Made by a program: the position numbers and the translations under genes. Positions 48,601 to 59,262 of a DNA stretch of 64,000 nucleotides are shown here, piece by piece. How positions within the stretch are numbered: the stretch's first letter is position 1; the number at the start of each line of letters is the position of its first letter. The notes under the pieces are model-generated. The model saw nothing but the letters and a program-made list of their open reading frames with translations, was not told the origin of the DNA and made no database searches. This stretch comes from Colocasia esculenta (taxonomy: Eukaryota; Streptophyta; Magnoliopsida; Alismatales; Araceae), in contig CM024755.1 of assembly GCA_014218235.1 (NCBI GenBank), positions 163,487,941 to 163,551,940 of the forward strand. Direction: 5' to 3'.

Positions 48601-49398
48601 TGGTGTTTAGGAGTCCTATTATAACTAGGAAAGGAGGGTTTCGGGATTGGCATGTTGGTTTCCTATTTTTGATGATTTCTTCCTCCCTTTGAGTGTGTGA
48701 GGTATTAGGAAACCTCCCCTCATAGTTAGGCACGAATTTGGGTTGCCATGAATGCATGATTGCATCCCAATTCAACTCTAATTGCCTCTTTTTAATTTCA
48801 GCTTATTTATGGTTACGAATTTCTATGTATTTTCTAACTTTATTTGATTTTTGGGCCAAATGTTGCCCATTGGCCCAATTATGATAATGGGTCATCAATA
48901 TACAATGTTGGAAGTCTCCCCAACACTTTTATTTAATGTTTGATTCTGTCGTATTTCTGTGTTAACGATTTTCCGACTTGTTTCCATATTTAGAAAATCA
49001 GTCGCAATAACTCTTAAACCTAGCCCAAATGATTTTTATTGAACCAAATTCCTTGATGGGTCATTAGAGGATATTATTTGAAGTCCATATATAATTTTTA
49101 TTTAATTTTCTGACTCATCCACGTACGTGTGATAATGATTTTACGACTTATTCATGAATTACGATACTAAGAGGCGAAACACTTTAGACTTGGATGATCT
49201 GATTTTTCTTGGCACAAATTTCTTTGTGAAACATTTAGTAATAATGTTTAGGGTTGATTTATAATTTTTACAGAATTTTTCGATGTGTTTTAGCACATAC
49301 GATAATGATACGTATGTTTTAAATACTCCGATATTATGGAAATTATTTATTTCCATTTATTTGAGTTTTTGTGTAGTTAAAATTTTCGGGGTGCTACA
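45619..49398 (-). repeat. Gag-only element, 5' LTR (3,780 bp)
   Basis: Partner of 40250-44026. The stem near 47665-47692 has one G-to-A change in an arm relative to the other copy. No gene. Confidence 0.92.
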
Positions 49399-51590
49399 CT
49401 TACCACATTCATTCTACACAAGTATAACTCACTAAACAAATTGTCACATTATTCATGTAACTATCAACATGTATTAAATGTACAAGCTTAAACATGCTAA
49501 CTACTCATGGATTTCATGGAGCACATGGTATCTAACCTGTTTCATAATATGACACATTTCCAAATATTCTAATCATGAAAAGAAGCACGACTACTGGAGA
49601 TACTTGCATGATACCTATCACATTCAATATACTTGTGTCACAAATTCTCACCTTTTGATTGCTATTTTAACATAAATATAACTTAATCACATAGTTTCAC
49701 ATTATTACACATAGGAGCACATTAACACATCACTTTCTCATAATCACTTTACACTTTCACACTTAATTCACATCTTTGCACATTTTTTTGTCATGACACA
49801 TAGTCCGAACCACCATTAAGGACACCATCACACACATATCACATACCCATCACCTAGGCAATATTGTGACGAATATTGGTAACTGTGCAGAATCGAGAGA
49901 AGCACTCTCCACCCTAATTAGTGGTACTTGTCCACCTTTATGATTTCATCCTAATGCCCACAGGATATCACATACACATTGAGCCTTTCCATAGGGACTT
50001 TTCTACAGTACGACTCCACAACCTTCTATGGTAGTAGTGTCAATATTCGACACATTAATCATTTTGGTCACATGGTTAACACATTTTTCATGCATTTAAT
50101 GGTCCATTCACATGCTCACGGTTCAAACACTTGTTTCAGGTTACAGAAGTAATCATTACTATCCAATAGTTTTAAAATACATGCTTAATAGATCCTAGTC
50201 ATGTTGCTAATCATCAAAAACATTACTTTAACTAACAATGCTTAACATGGTCATTAAAGACTTATAACTAGAAATAGTAATTGTGAATATTAGAACAAGC
50301 TCAAATTTTAACCACAGACCACATTCTTGGAATATATCTTATGTCTAATTTTTAAGAATTTTCTCGACAGTATACCTTTTTCCAACATTTAAACAAATTT
50401 CAAGCAATTAACAAAATAATTTACCAAAGCATGTATAACAACGAATGACGATTCTAGTAATCCAAAACATGTTCACAGGAATCCTAAGTCAAACGAAAAA
50501 TAGTGAGACAAGAATGCAAGACATATTTAATTTATCCAAAATTTAATCTAAAATGGCATGCTCATTTACTCATGTCAGAATTTCTAACAATTACCAATAT
50601 GATCATAAAAATATCAAAATTTCTGGTTTAGTGTTCATTACATATATGACACAAAAATCCTAGGACCTACTCACATATTCAAAATTTTCGAAAGATCACA
50701 TCACACATGCTAAAACATATTTCTGGAAAAAAAAATGAACTTAACGACAAGGTCTTTGCCGTTAAGGGAAGTTAACAGTAGGGTCGACTGTCGTCAACTC
50801 AGGAGCTTGATGGGAAGGATGCTGCCATCAACTCCCTGTCTGCAGAAAGTGTAGACCGTAACTAAAAGAAAAGAGAATTTGGGGGTCCATGACACAAGAA
50901 AAAAATCTTTAAAAATCAGAAAACCCTAGGTGATAGGAATAGGGATGAAACCCCTAACTTACTTGCCACTGAAAAACTCTCTGAAGATCGAATTAAGGTG
51001 ATGAAGCCATCCTTGGACAAACCAAAGAGACGATCTTCACTTGCTTGATCCGACCTCCACGTCTCAGTAGGTAATCTTCCCTTGTTTAGAGAGCTTCCCC
51101 ATGTTCTGTAGAGCCTTCTTCTTGCCCACAAATGCGGGTGTAGCCTTTGGTTCGCTGGATCTACCACCTCTAAAGCCTCCCTTTTTCTCTCTCCAAACCC
51201 CAGCAAACCCTAGCTGAGCAAAAGTACTCTTCTTATAGAGATGACTTAATTTTATAGGGGTTTGAGTCGTGGTCATGGTAGGAATGTGAATCCCAACCCA
51301 ATTCGGGGTTTCCATGTTTATCCACAGAGAAATCGGGACGAATTCAGGGAACGAAACCCAAACACAGACGGAGATGTTGATGTCAAGGTGACTGCCATTA
51401 ACATAAAGTAGACGACAATCGATCTTGCCATTGACATCCTCCATCCGGACAGTAAATGACATATAATGTGCTATCAATAAGCAATTAACATCACATGATG
51501 TTGACGTTAAGAATAAATTCGTCCAACAAAATTTTAAAACATAATAGCAAGTGATAAAATGCACATAAAATCAAGGGCCGGACAATGTCA
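49399..51590 (-). repeat. Old gypsy LTR, part 3 of 3
   Basis: AT-rich host sequence continuing from 40249. It contains a CG stem TTAACGACAA/TTGCCGTTAA (50741-50765) and related GAC-rich motifs at 51370-51440. I place the end near 51590, where the minus strand reads TGACATTGTCCGGCCC, a plausible LTR start, but no partner LTR is in the window to confirm it. Open frames at 50916-51206 and 51064-51564 (minus) have no recognisable homology. Confidence 0.5.
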
Positions 51591-51960
51591 GTTAGAAGGA
51601 CACTGACAATTATCTTGCAAATCAAATAGCTATGAAGGATTATAATACTCCAAGTATGTTCTCATTAATAAATAATAAATTTGAGTGTAGACAAGAATAA
51701 AGTACAAAATGTCCAATGGTATAGTTTGAAGTTCAGAAAGTATCTACAAAATGAATACACTTCGACATTGGAAACTTTAAAGGAGTCGAAGTACAAGAGT
51801 GTAGGCTACTGTGCAATAGATAAACAACTATTAAATAATATAATCAATTCAATGATTGAAAAAGAAGTTTACAAAAAGATATTACAAAGTCAATCGTAAT
51901 GAAATTGCATTACAATTATGCAACTAGTTGTTTGCCTGTTAAGTACAGAGATTTTTATTT
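51591..51960. other. AT-rich sequence, no gene recognised
   Basis: A 72-codon open frame at 51681-51899 (+) has no recognisable motif and no supporting signals. I see nothing else. Confidence 0.4.
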
Positions 51961-52390
51961 TACTGGAGTCAGAGTGGCACTACGAATATTGTCATATGTT
52001 CACAAGTTGATATCTAACATTGAATTTCAAGGAGTCGGAGTGGGACTTCCAATATTGTGATATGTTCATAAGTCGGAGTCTCACTTTGGCTATCCAAGAG
52101 TCGGAGTTGGACTTTGACTATCGTTATTTGTTCACAAGTCGAAGTCTCACTTCGATTGTTCAGGAGTCGGAGTTGGACTTCTATTATCATGACCAGTCAG
52201 AGTCGGACTTCAACTATCGTGACTTGTTCACAAGTTGGAGTCTCACTTTGATTATCCAGGAGTCAGAGTTGGACTTCGACTATGGTGACTTGTGAACAAG
52301 TTAGAGTCTCACTTCATTTGTCTAGGAGTCGGAGATGGACTCTGACTATCGTGACTCATTCACAAGTCATGGTCTCACTTTGACTATCCA
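51961..52390 (+). repeat. ~66 bp minisatellite
   Basis: Six or so diverged copies of a ~66 bp unit built around GGAGTCGGAGTTGGACTT, a GACTATCGTGACTTGTTCACAAG segment and GTCTCACTTTGATTATCCA. The array resumes after the Cassandra-type element at 53034-53055. It is nearly free of stops in one frame, giving repeated SELDFDY peptides, which I regard as a by-product of the unit length. Confidence 0.8.
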
Positions 52391-53033
52391 TGTAACACCC
52401 CATATAAGAATATGTTAAATGAACTAAATCAACAGACTACAAATAACTCGGACTAGTCATTTTCAAAGCTTGAGCGGGAAAAGAACTCTGAAGTTAAACA
52501 TGCTCAGTTGAAGGAAGTCCTAGGATGGTTGACCTTTCTGGGTAGTCTTCCAACTAGCACGATTGTTGGGCCAGTTTACTGGTTGAGTCATCTCAAATAT
52601 AGTATCAGAGCCTTACACCGTCAGAAGTGTAGGAACTAAGTGCCACACAGGGTAAATTGCTACACTATCGGAGCCACCTCTTGAGGCCATAATGGCACAA
52701 AGTCTTACATATTGTGAGCCACCTCTTGAGCCTATAGGGGCCACCTCTAGAATCCCATTTGTCTGGGGATTGTCCGTGTGCTATATGTGAATAGCGACGA
52801 TAACGTCACTAATATAAGAGGGGTAGATTGTAACATCCCATATAAGAATATGTTAATTGGACTAAATTAGCAGACTACCAACAACTTAGACTAGTCATTT
52901 TTGGAGCTTGACCAGGAAAAGAACTCTGAAGTTAAGCATGCTCAGTTGGGGGAAATCCTAGGATGGGTGAACTTTCTGGGATGTCTTTCAACTGACACGA
53001 TTGTTGGGCTAGTTTGTTAGTTGGGTCATCACA
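52391..53033 (+). mobile_element. Cassandra-type TRIM element with 5S rRNA-like LTRs
   Basis: A 643 bp non-coding element. LTRs of 205 bp (52391-52595 and 52829-53033) start TGTAACA and end in CA. After the first comes TAGTATCAGAGCC (one mismatch to the tRNA-Met primer site), and before the second a purine tract AAGAGGGGTAGA. Each LTR has a 5S rRNA-derived core: GAACTCTGAAGTTAAGC, TCCTAGGATGGGTGA and CTTTCTGGGA blocks are clear in the second copy. Flanks are ATCCA and ATCTA. Size, primer site and 5S content match Cassandra. It has no proteins and relies on other elements. Confidence 0.87.
52905..53000 (+). other. 5S rRNA-like segment in the Cassandra 3' LTR
   Basis: Collinear with the 3' two thirds of plant 5S rRNA, including a block like the internal control region (CTAGGATGGGTGA). 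The 5' LTR equivalent is about 52468-52562 and is more diverged. This is a retrotransposon part, not a 5S gene: the 5' third and the T-rich terminator are missing. Confidence 0.8.
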
Positions 53034-53055
53034 ATCTAGGAGTTGGAGTCCAATA

Positions 53056-53289
53056 CAGATGTACTAGTTGTGGACTCAAAATATTCATGGTAATAGTTAT
53101 GATGGACAAGTGTCAACCTATAATTATTTATGTTTCGACCCCTATTATCTATAGTTAGTTGTACAATATAACACAAACAAGCTTTTAGCAAATATATGAA
53201 ATGCAATCTTCAATAATATGACATTGAGTTATAATCAGATGAATTTGTTTATTACCTGAATAAGGTTGTGCATAAATATTTTTTAATAT
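53056..53289. other. AT-rich sequence, nothing recognised
   Basis: No open frame, repeat or motif that I can support. Confidence 0.4.
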
Positions 53290-54660
53290 TCAAAACACTA
53301 AGTAATATGTTTGAAAAAATAATTGCATAACATTTTCAACTCTAATTTTTTATTGTTCTTGCTCATTAAATCTTCATAAAAAGATTATTATTATGGTTGG
53401 TTTCTTTTAATTATTTTTCTAATTGTTCCATTTCAAATTTAAGATCAAAATTAATATTTTCTAAACAAGTAAGATTATTTTAATATTCTTTAATTCTTTC
53501 ACAACCACATTGTGTTTTTTATAAAGTTCATTAAAGACTTCTTCTAAATCTTCGGATTCTTACCCTGAATCAAAGTAAGCACAAAAGTTGAGAGATATAC
53601 TTGAGTGAACCTTATGTAGTCTTGTCTTGAGGGCTAGATTCATTTGCTTTTTCTTAAAAACTAAACTTGAAGTATCTACAAAAGAGATTTCTTCATTTTC
53701 CCACACAGCTACCATAGCTTTTCTTTTGAATCTCTTGTGCTTTTCTTCTTTTCTTTGATTCTTCTTAGACTTTCTGGTTGATGAATTTCTTGATCCTTGG
53801 ACGATCTCAGATGTCCTGCTATCCACATTCGTAGAAGATTCGTTCCTTTTTCCTTTTGTGTTTATTTTGGATTAGTCTTGAACCGTTTTTCTTCTTCTTA
53901 GGAAACTTCTAAATCTTTGACAGGACTTAATCTATTTCACTATCAAAATCACTGCATTCACTGGTAGTGACCTCATCCGAAGTGCTTTCTTCTTTCTTAA
54001 ATGCATTGTTTATATTTCTTATGAATGCCCTTTTCTCTAATCTCTCTATATTAATCTGATGAGCCATTATTGACCCTATGAGCTTTTCAAGTGACATTGT
54101 GGAGAGGTCATTTGCTTTTTCTATGGTAGTGACCTTGGGAGTCGATGTGTATGGTAGAGATCTTAAGATTTTTCTCACCATGTCACTGGTGCTATATGTT
54201 TTTCCAAGTCTTATAGGACTATTTTTTATATCAATGAATCTATTATACATTTGTGTAATGGTCTCACATGTCATCATATGAAACTTTTCGTGTTGAGTAA
54301 CCAAGATATCAATCCTAGTTTCTTTCGCTTTGTCAATTCCTTCACATGTGAGATTTAACTTGTCCCACATTTCTTTTACTGATGTGCACATAGATATTCT
54401 ATTAAATTCTTATCTTGACAGTCATAACACATGAAGCTCTTAGCTTTGCTGTTCAAATATATCTTATTTCTGTCTTCATCAGTCCATTCTTCCTTGGGCG
54501 TTGATATTTGGAGGTCACCATATTCTATTGTGCTCCAGAGTTGGTAGTTATAGCCTTGTAGGAAGAACTCCATCATTGTCTTCCAATATTGATAATCTTC
54601 TCCATCAAATAGAGGATGTCTTGTGATGGATTGTCCTTCTGCAAATCCTTAAGCTACCAT
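53290..54660 (-). pseudogene. Copia gag remnant (Sirevirus-like)
   Basis: Minus strand, start near 54660. Blocks seen: HPLFDGEDYQYWKTMMEFFL, VKEMWDKLNLTCEGIDKAKE, TRIDILVTQ, VRKILRSLPYTSTPKVTTIE and MSLEKLIGSIMAHQINIERL, then RFKRKAMVAVWENEE and a coiled-coil-like tail to about 53290. It is closely similar in order and wording to the intact gag at 59594-61366. Several frameshifts and stops are present; the zinc-knuckle region around 53830-53930 is degraded; no pol follows. It is a truncated copy of a related element. Confidence 0.85.
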
Positions 54661-54711
54661 TGATCTTTGCTCTTCAGATCATTGGATGTTCTGATTTCTT
54701 GAGAGACCCCA

Positions 54712-54722
54712 CTTTGATACCA
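54712..54722 (-). other. Primer binding site of the minus-strand copia remnant
   Basis: Minus strand TGGTATCAAAG, one mismatch from the tRNA-Met type site, two bases from an LTR end reading GGGACAACA. Confidence 0.8.
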
Positions 54723-55337
54723 ATTGTTGTCCCAGATGGAAAGCCCAAAAGGTGGGTGAATGGTCTGTTTTGAAATTTTTTGAATTCTAAAAACACATGC
54801 ACTAAGCGACATTGTTACTATTGTTATTTAGTGTGCATGGAAATAAACAGAAATATTCTCACACACGACACAAGGAAACTTATCCTGGTTCAGCCCTTCC
54901 AAAAGGAAGTCCTTCATCTAGTCCCCAAGCAACCTCTTGAGATTTCACTAAACCACCAAGCAAACCTTGGTCTTCCCTTACAAAAAAGGGCATACAACAA
55001 CCAACACACCCGCTCGTCTTTCCTTCTCCACAAGGGGCAATTCTTCACAAGGGGTAATACACCCAGCTCCCCGCTGGTCTTCCATTTTCCACAAGGGGCA
55101 ATACACCCTGCTGCCCGCTGGTCTTCCTTTTATCATAAGGAGAATGCTGGCTCAACAAGCCTTCTCTTCAAATGATGAGACACAACATATATCTCAAAGA
55201 AAAGCTAAAGTCGCTAGACTAAGCTAATTGAAAACAAGACTTTATTTGAGACAGTGCTCAAGAGAGAAAAGATGAACAATGAATTCTTCTTTGAGATGCA
55301 AACAACTCACTCTCTCTTTTAGATAAATGATCAGAAA

Positions 55338-55382
55338 GTAACACACACACACATGGAGAGAGAGAGAGAGAGAGAGAGAGAT
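55338..55382. repeat. Dinucleotide microsatellite (CA then GA)
   Basis: A run of CA units followed by about 14 GA units inside the copia LTR. Confidence 0.9.
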
Positions 55383-56384
55383 AAGAAAGCTAAAAATAGA
55401 TGGCTTCAACAACTCTTGCCTTCTCTTTCTATTCAAGAATGATGTAGGCGTTGGTGTACTCTAAAACTTTGGTTGTTTTTGTTGGATGAATCTCTCTATT
55501 CTTGTGACTGCATCCTTCTTTTCTTTTATAGACTCTTGGTAGAAGATAGCTGTTGAATCTTTAGTGTCAGCCTCTTCTCCTTCTCTTCTACTCTTCTATT
55601 TGTTACACAATTGATCTTCCCATTGCCTATGTGTAATCTGGCCGTTAGAGTCATCTTCAATCACCATTGGATTTTCAATAAAGGTTCTTGTAGGATTTGT
55701 ATTCATTGGCCACCTTTGAGTCCTATAGCTTGCATGTTTCCAACTTTGCTGAGTTTGCATACGTGTTGTAAACCTACGAGCATTTAATGCATGGAGAGAG
55801 GGAAGAGAAGAAAATGCTTGATTGCTATAAGGCTTTAGATGGCTTCTACTTAGGCGCAATCTTCTTCTTGAATGGGCTTTAGCTTTTTCTCTGTTTACTT
55901 GGAGTGTATGTGTCATTTTGGTTCTTCACTGGATGTACACTCTTTCAGACAGTTCTTCAGGAGTACTCTCCTATCATTTTTCATAGCCTCCACCCTTTTA
56001 TACAGACTTTGAAGAAGACCGTTGAAGAGATTCGTTCGAGCTCATTTTAGTCATTGCTCTTCTGCTTCTTCTTATACTACTACTCACTTTGTGTCTAACG
56101 GATGCCTCTTCTGAGAACCAGACACTCGTAGGAATTTAATGCATATAAGGAAAATGCTAAAAAAAAAGGTTAGTTGTCAGTCAAATCATCCCTATACTAC
56201 AGAAGTCCATATCTTCAACTGACAGTCCTTCTATGCTAGATAGAAGCTTTTGCTTTCTAGCAGGAAATAAGGTGTCCTTTAGTCCTCCAATTCTACTGAC
56301 ACCTTAGGATTTTAAGACTATTTGAATTTTCATCAGACGCCAAAGACATTTTGAAAGTCAATTAATGCATTTAAAAGCATACAA

Positions 56385-56535
56385 ACATTAATCGACATTT
56401 CATCAACATCAATCGGAACATTATATCACCAATCGATATGATATAGTATTTATAACACCAATCGATATGTTATAGGTCATTTGTTCACCAATCCGAACAC
56501 CAATCAATAGAAGTTCTAAACACCAATCGAAATGA
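56385..56535 (-). repeat. Short CACCAATCG repeats in U3
   Basis: About six spaced copies of (A)CACCAATCGA with ATATGATATA-like spacers, upstream of the LTR TATA box in the direction of transcription. Confidence 0.6.
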
Positions 56536-56543
56536 AACTTAAC

Positions 56544-57186
56544 TATAAGGCCCTCGAAATTCCGTCGCATTATTTGTATTTATGTGTGTATCTTTGTGCT
56601 TGTGTATGTATGTACATATTTACGTACGTATTAATTAGTACAAGTACGTGTGCATGTGTTTATATTAAATATAAATAATGTATGTATTGCATGGTGATAG
56701 TATGGATATAATACCGTATGCATATTGCATGTATATACGCATGGTATGCATGGTTTCTGCATATTTTAGAGTTCTGGCCGAAGGCCATCTTGGCGTCAAC
56801 CACAGGCCGTTGAGCTGGTGTCAGCGTCCAGACATGGACACCAACACTAATCCGGGCGTCCAGCGATATGGACGCCAATCTCTCTGGCCTGCATGCGCAG
56901 CAGAGCTGTAAGCTTCTGAAACAAGAAAGCCAACCATTGGGGGACTGTCCCCAACGGCTCTGAAGGCTGTCAAGTCACCTGGTGAGTGGGAGAGAGACTC
57001 CCCTTATGTCTGAACGCGAAATGGCCTCTTCCCACTCCTCCCTTCACCATGCAAGAGGAGAAAAGAGAGAAGAAAACCCTAGGAGAAAACTGTGAGAAAC
57101 CCCATCCTTGCCACCCAAAAATCCACACATCTGAAGCTTGATCCGGCGTTCCACTGCTTCAAGGAGGTTGCTGGTGATGTTCAGTC
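56544..57186 (+). repeat. Gypsy LTR-like fragment
   Basis: Starts TATAAGGCCCTCGAAATTCCGTCG, similar to the opening of gypsy LTRs such as TGTAAGGTCTCG at 22492. It includes a perfect 8-bp-arm stem GGCGTCCA/TGGACGCC (56855-56876) and a second, weaker GTCCA/TGGAC stem near 56826-56838. It is cut at 57186 by the copia element. No coding sequence. Confidence 0.5.
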
Positions 57187-57429
57187 TGTCCCCAAGCAAT
57201 TTTAATTAATTGTATATATATACATATTTTGATGATTAACAAAACCAAACAAGAATTTATCAATTATATCTGCTGAATATCTCATAAGTCTTAAGTACAG
57301 GAAAAATTACCAAAGTCAAACAAGCCAATAAAGGTATGCATTACTACTCTGAAGCTTTAATCTTTTCAACATGAGATTTCTCTAAGTCCATATCGATTCT
57401 GTTAAAGTTCATAACGATTCTCTTATAAG

Positions 57430-58385
57430 ACTGAAAAGTCATGTCGTTTCAATCAAGTCGATGTCACAACGACTTGCTTGTTGTAACGACTTCATAAGTG
57501 ATCATAACGATTTCTTTAGAAACTCGCAACGACTTGCTTGTTGTAACGACTTCATAAGTTATCATAACGATTTCTTTAGAACTCGCAACGACTTACTTAT
57601 TGTAACGACTTCATAAGTGATCATAACGATTTCTTTAGAACTCGCAACGACTTGCTTGTTGTAACGACTTCATAAGTTATCATAACGATTTCTTTAGAAC
57701 TCGCAACGACTTACTTGTTGTAACGACTTCATAAGTTATCATAACGATTTCTTTAGAACTCGCAACGACTTGCTTGTTGTAACGACTTCATAAGTTATCA
57801 TAACGATTTCTTTGAACTCGTAACGACTTCTTGTTCTCGTAACATTTCTTTGATACTCGTAACGACTTGATAGCTGCAACGACTTCTTTAGTTCTCATAA
57901 CGATTTCTTTGATACTCGTAACGACTTGCTAGCCGCAACGATTTCTTTAGTTCTCGTAACGATTTCTTTGATACTCGTAACGACTTGCTAGCCGCAACGA
58001 TTTCTTTAGTTCTCGTAACGATTTCTTTGATACTCGTAACGACTTGCTAGCCGCAACGATTTCTTTAGTTCTCGTAACGATTTCTTTGATACTCGTAACG
58101 ACTTGCCGCAACGACTTCTTTAGTTCTCGTAACGATTTCTTTGATACTCGTAACGACTTGCTAGCCGCAACGATTTCTTTAGAGTTCATAACGACTTGAT
58201 AAGTGTTCATGACTCACAACGATTTCTTTAGGATTCATAACGACTTGCTTTGTGTAACGATTTGTTAAGTGTTTCACATCGATTTCTTTAGAATCAAAAT
58301 GACTTGCCATAATTCATAACGATTTCTTATATCCTCTGTTATAGAACGATTTGCTATAACTCATAACGATTTCATAAGTCATATA
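57430..58385 (+). repeat. ~59 bp minisatellite built from 20-bp AACGAYTT modules
   Basis: More than 40 occurrences of AACGACTT or AACGATTT spaced about 17-21 bp, arranged as ~59 bp higher-order units of two types: a left type with CATAAGTTATCAT spacers (to about 57820) and a right type with GCTAGCCGC spacers (to about 58165). It lies upstream of the TATA box in U3. Confidence 0.85.
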
Positions 58386-58850
58386 GTCTTCAACTTCATA
58401 TTTTGATATCTTATTCATCTTAAAGCATTGACCAGTCAAAATCCACGTAGACATCTCTCTGACGCTTTTGCATTTATGAGATCTGAACGTATCTCTGCAT
58501 GCATGCAGACTATATCTTCCTTTATCGTGCTTATTCTGATAACGTCCTTTAGACTTAAGCCAGTTGGTATTACTATTTTCTTGACTATTGCTACTGACGT
58601 TGACTGATATCAGAGACAGCCTATCTGTCTGCTGTTTGAGCTTGACATCTGTGCAGACCTTTGATGTAGCTTCATTGTACAACGTTAGACAAATAGAAGC
58701 CAACGGATCTCTGTGAAGATCTCATCTCTTTGCGTGCTCAAGTGATCAAAAGACTGTGACAGGAAGCTTCCAAGACTCCAGATGTCATTCAGTCTAACGG
58801 CTACTCAAGAGAGAGACAACGATCTCTTCAACGACTAGATTTCAAATTGA

Positions 58851-58862
58851 AGATATATATAC
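58851..58862 (+). promoter_or_regulatory. TATA-like box of the right-hand copia LTR
   Basis: GATATATATACA, about 470 bp after the minisatellite and ~670 bp before the LTR end. It is the best core promoter candidate in this LTR. Confidence 0.5.
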
Positions 58863-59127
58863 AAGACAGAAGAATAGAAGACATATGATCGAGAGACTAT
58901 TTTCAAATTCTTCTGAAGAAAATCAAGAGCCAAGATCCTTCACTCCGTTTTTGCTCTTTTGCTCTCTTGCTCTCCGCTAGTTCTTGTGAAAATCTTGAGA
59001 GAGCCTGTACAGTTCTGAGAGTGTGAATAGTTCTTAATCTCTTCGCTCTCAGTTCTAGTTGCTTCAGATCCTCTCTTATCAAAAGCTGGATCTAGGGGCG
59101 TGAAAGTCTTTTTCATTCTTCTCTGTG

Positions 59128-59262
59128 TTGTTCCCTTCGGGTGTGAAGGAAGACCTGGTGGTATCCAGGGTGTTGCTCCCTTTGGTTGTAAAGGAAGACC
59201 TGGTGGCATCCAGGGTGTTGTTCCCTTCGTGTGTGAAGGAAGACCAGCTGAGCTGGGTGTTG
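59128..59262 (+). repeat. 45 bp tandem repeat downstream of the LTR promoter
   Basis: Nearly three copies of a 45 bp unit containing TTCCCTTCGGGTGTG, AAGGAAGACC and ATCCAGGGTG. Related units occur at 55008-55145 on the other strand. Open frames across it are by-products of the 45 bp period. Confidence 0.8.

Larger units (their letters stand above)
40250..49398 (-). mobile_element. Gag-only gypsy element with 3.8 kb LTRs (TR-GAG-like)
   Basis: A 9.1 kb element on the minus strand with long LTRs (40250-44026 and 45619-49398), TGTCACGTCCCG at one end and GGTGCTACA at the other. Internal sequence is only 1.6 kb, with a tRNA-Met-type primer site, one gag frame and a PPT, and no trace of protease, RT, RNase H or integrase. 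CTTACC flanks both sides (40244-40249 and 49399-49404). This is the structure described for non-autonomous terminal-repeat elements with a GAG domain. Replication would need enzymes from an autonomous relative. The LTRs are a few percent apart by eye. Confidence 0.88.
54725..56543 (-). repeat. LTR of the minus-strand copia remnant (truncated)
   Basis: Begins at the primer site and runs right for about 1.8 kb. It holds an R/U5 tandem repeat (55008-55145), a CA/GA microsatellite (55338-55382), a TATA-like box on the minus strand (CTGTATAAAAGGG, about 55993-56005), and short CACCAATCG repeats (56385-56535) where U3 is expected. The far end is lost at a gypsy LTR-like sequence. Confidence 0.65.

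Noticed and set aside
51064..51564. 166-codon minus-strand frame and the 96-codon frame beside it as host genes
   Set aside because: No homology recognised. They fall in the remnant of a gypsy LTR.
52905..53000. A functional 5S rRNA gene
   Set aside because: Only part of the 5S sequence is present, it is diverged, and it sits in a pair of LTRs with a primer site and purine tract.
57947..58210. 87-codon lysine/serine-rich minus-strand frame
   Set aside because: Simple translation of the AACGATTT minisatellite.
57430..58385. Regularly spaced direct repeats resembling a CRISPR array
   Set aside because: Spacers are themselves repeated, the context is a plant LTR, and no cas genes are present. 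It is a minisatellite.
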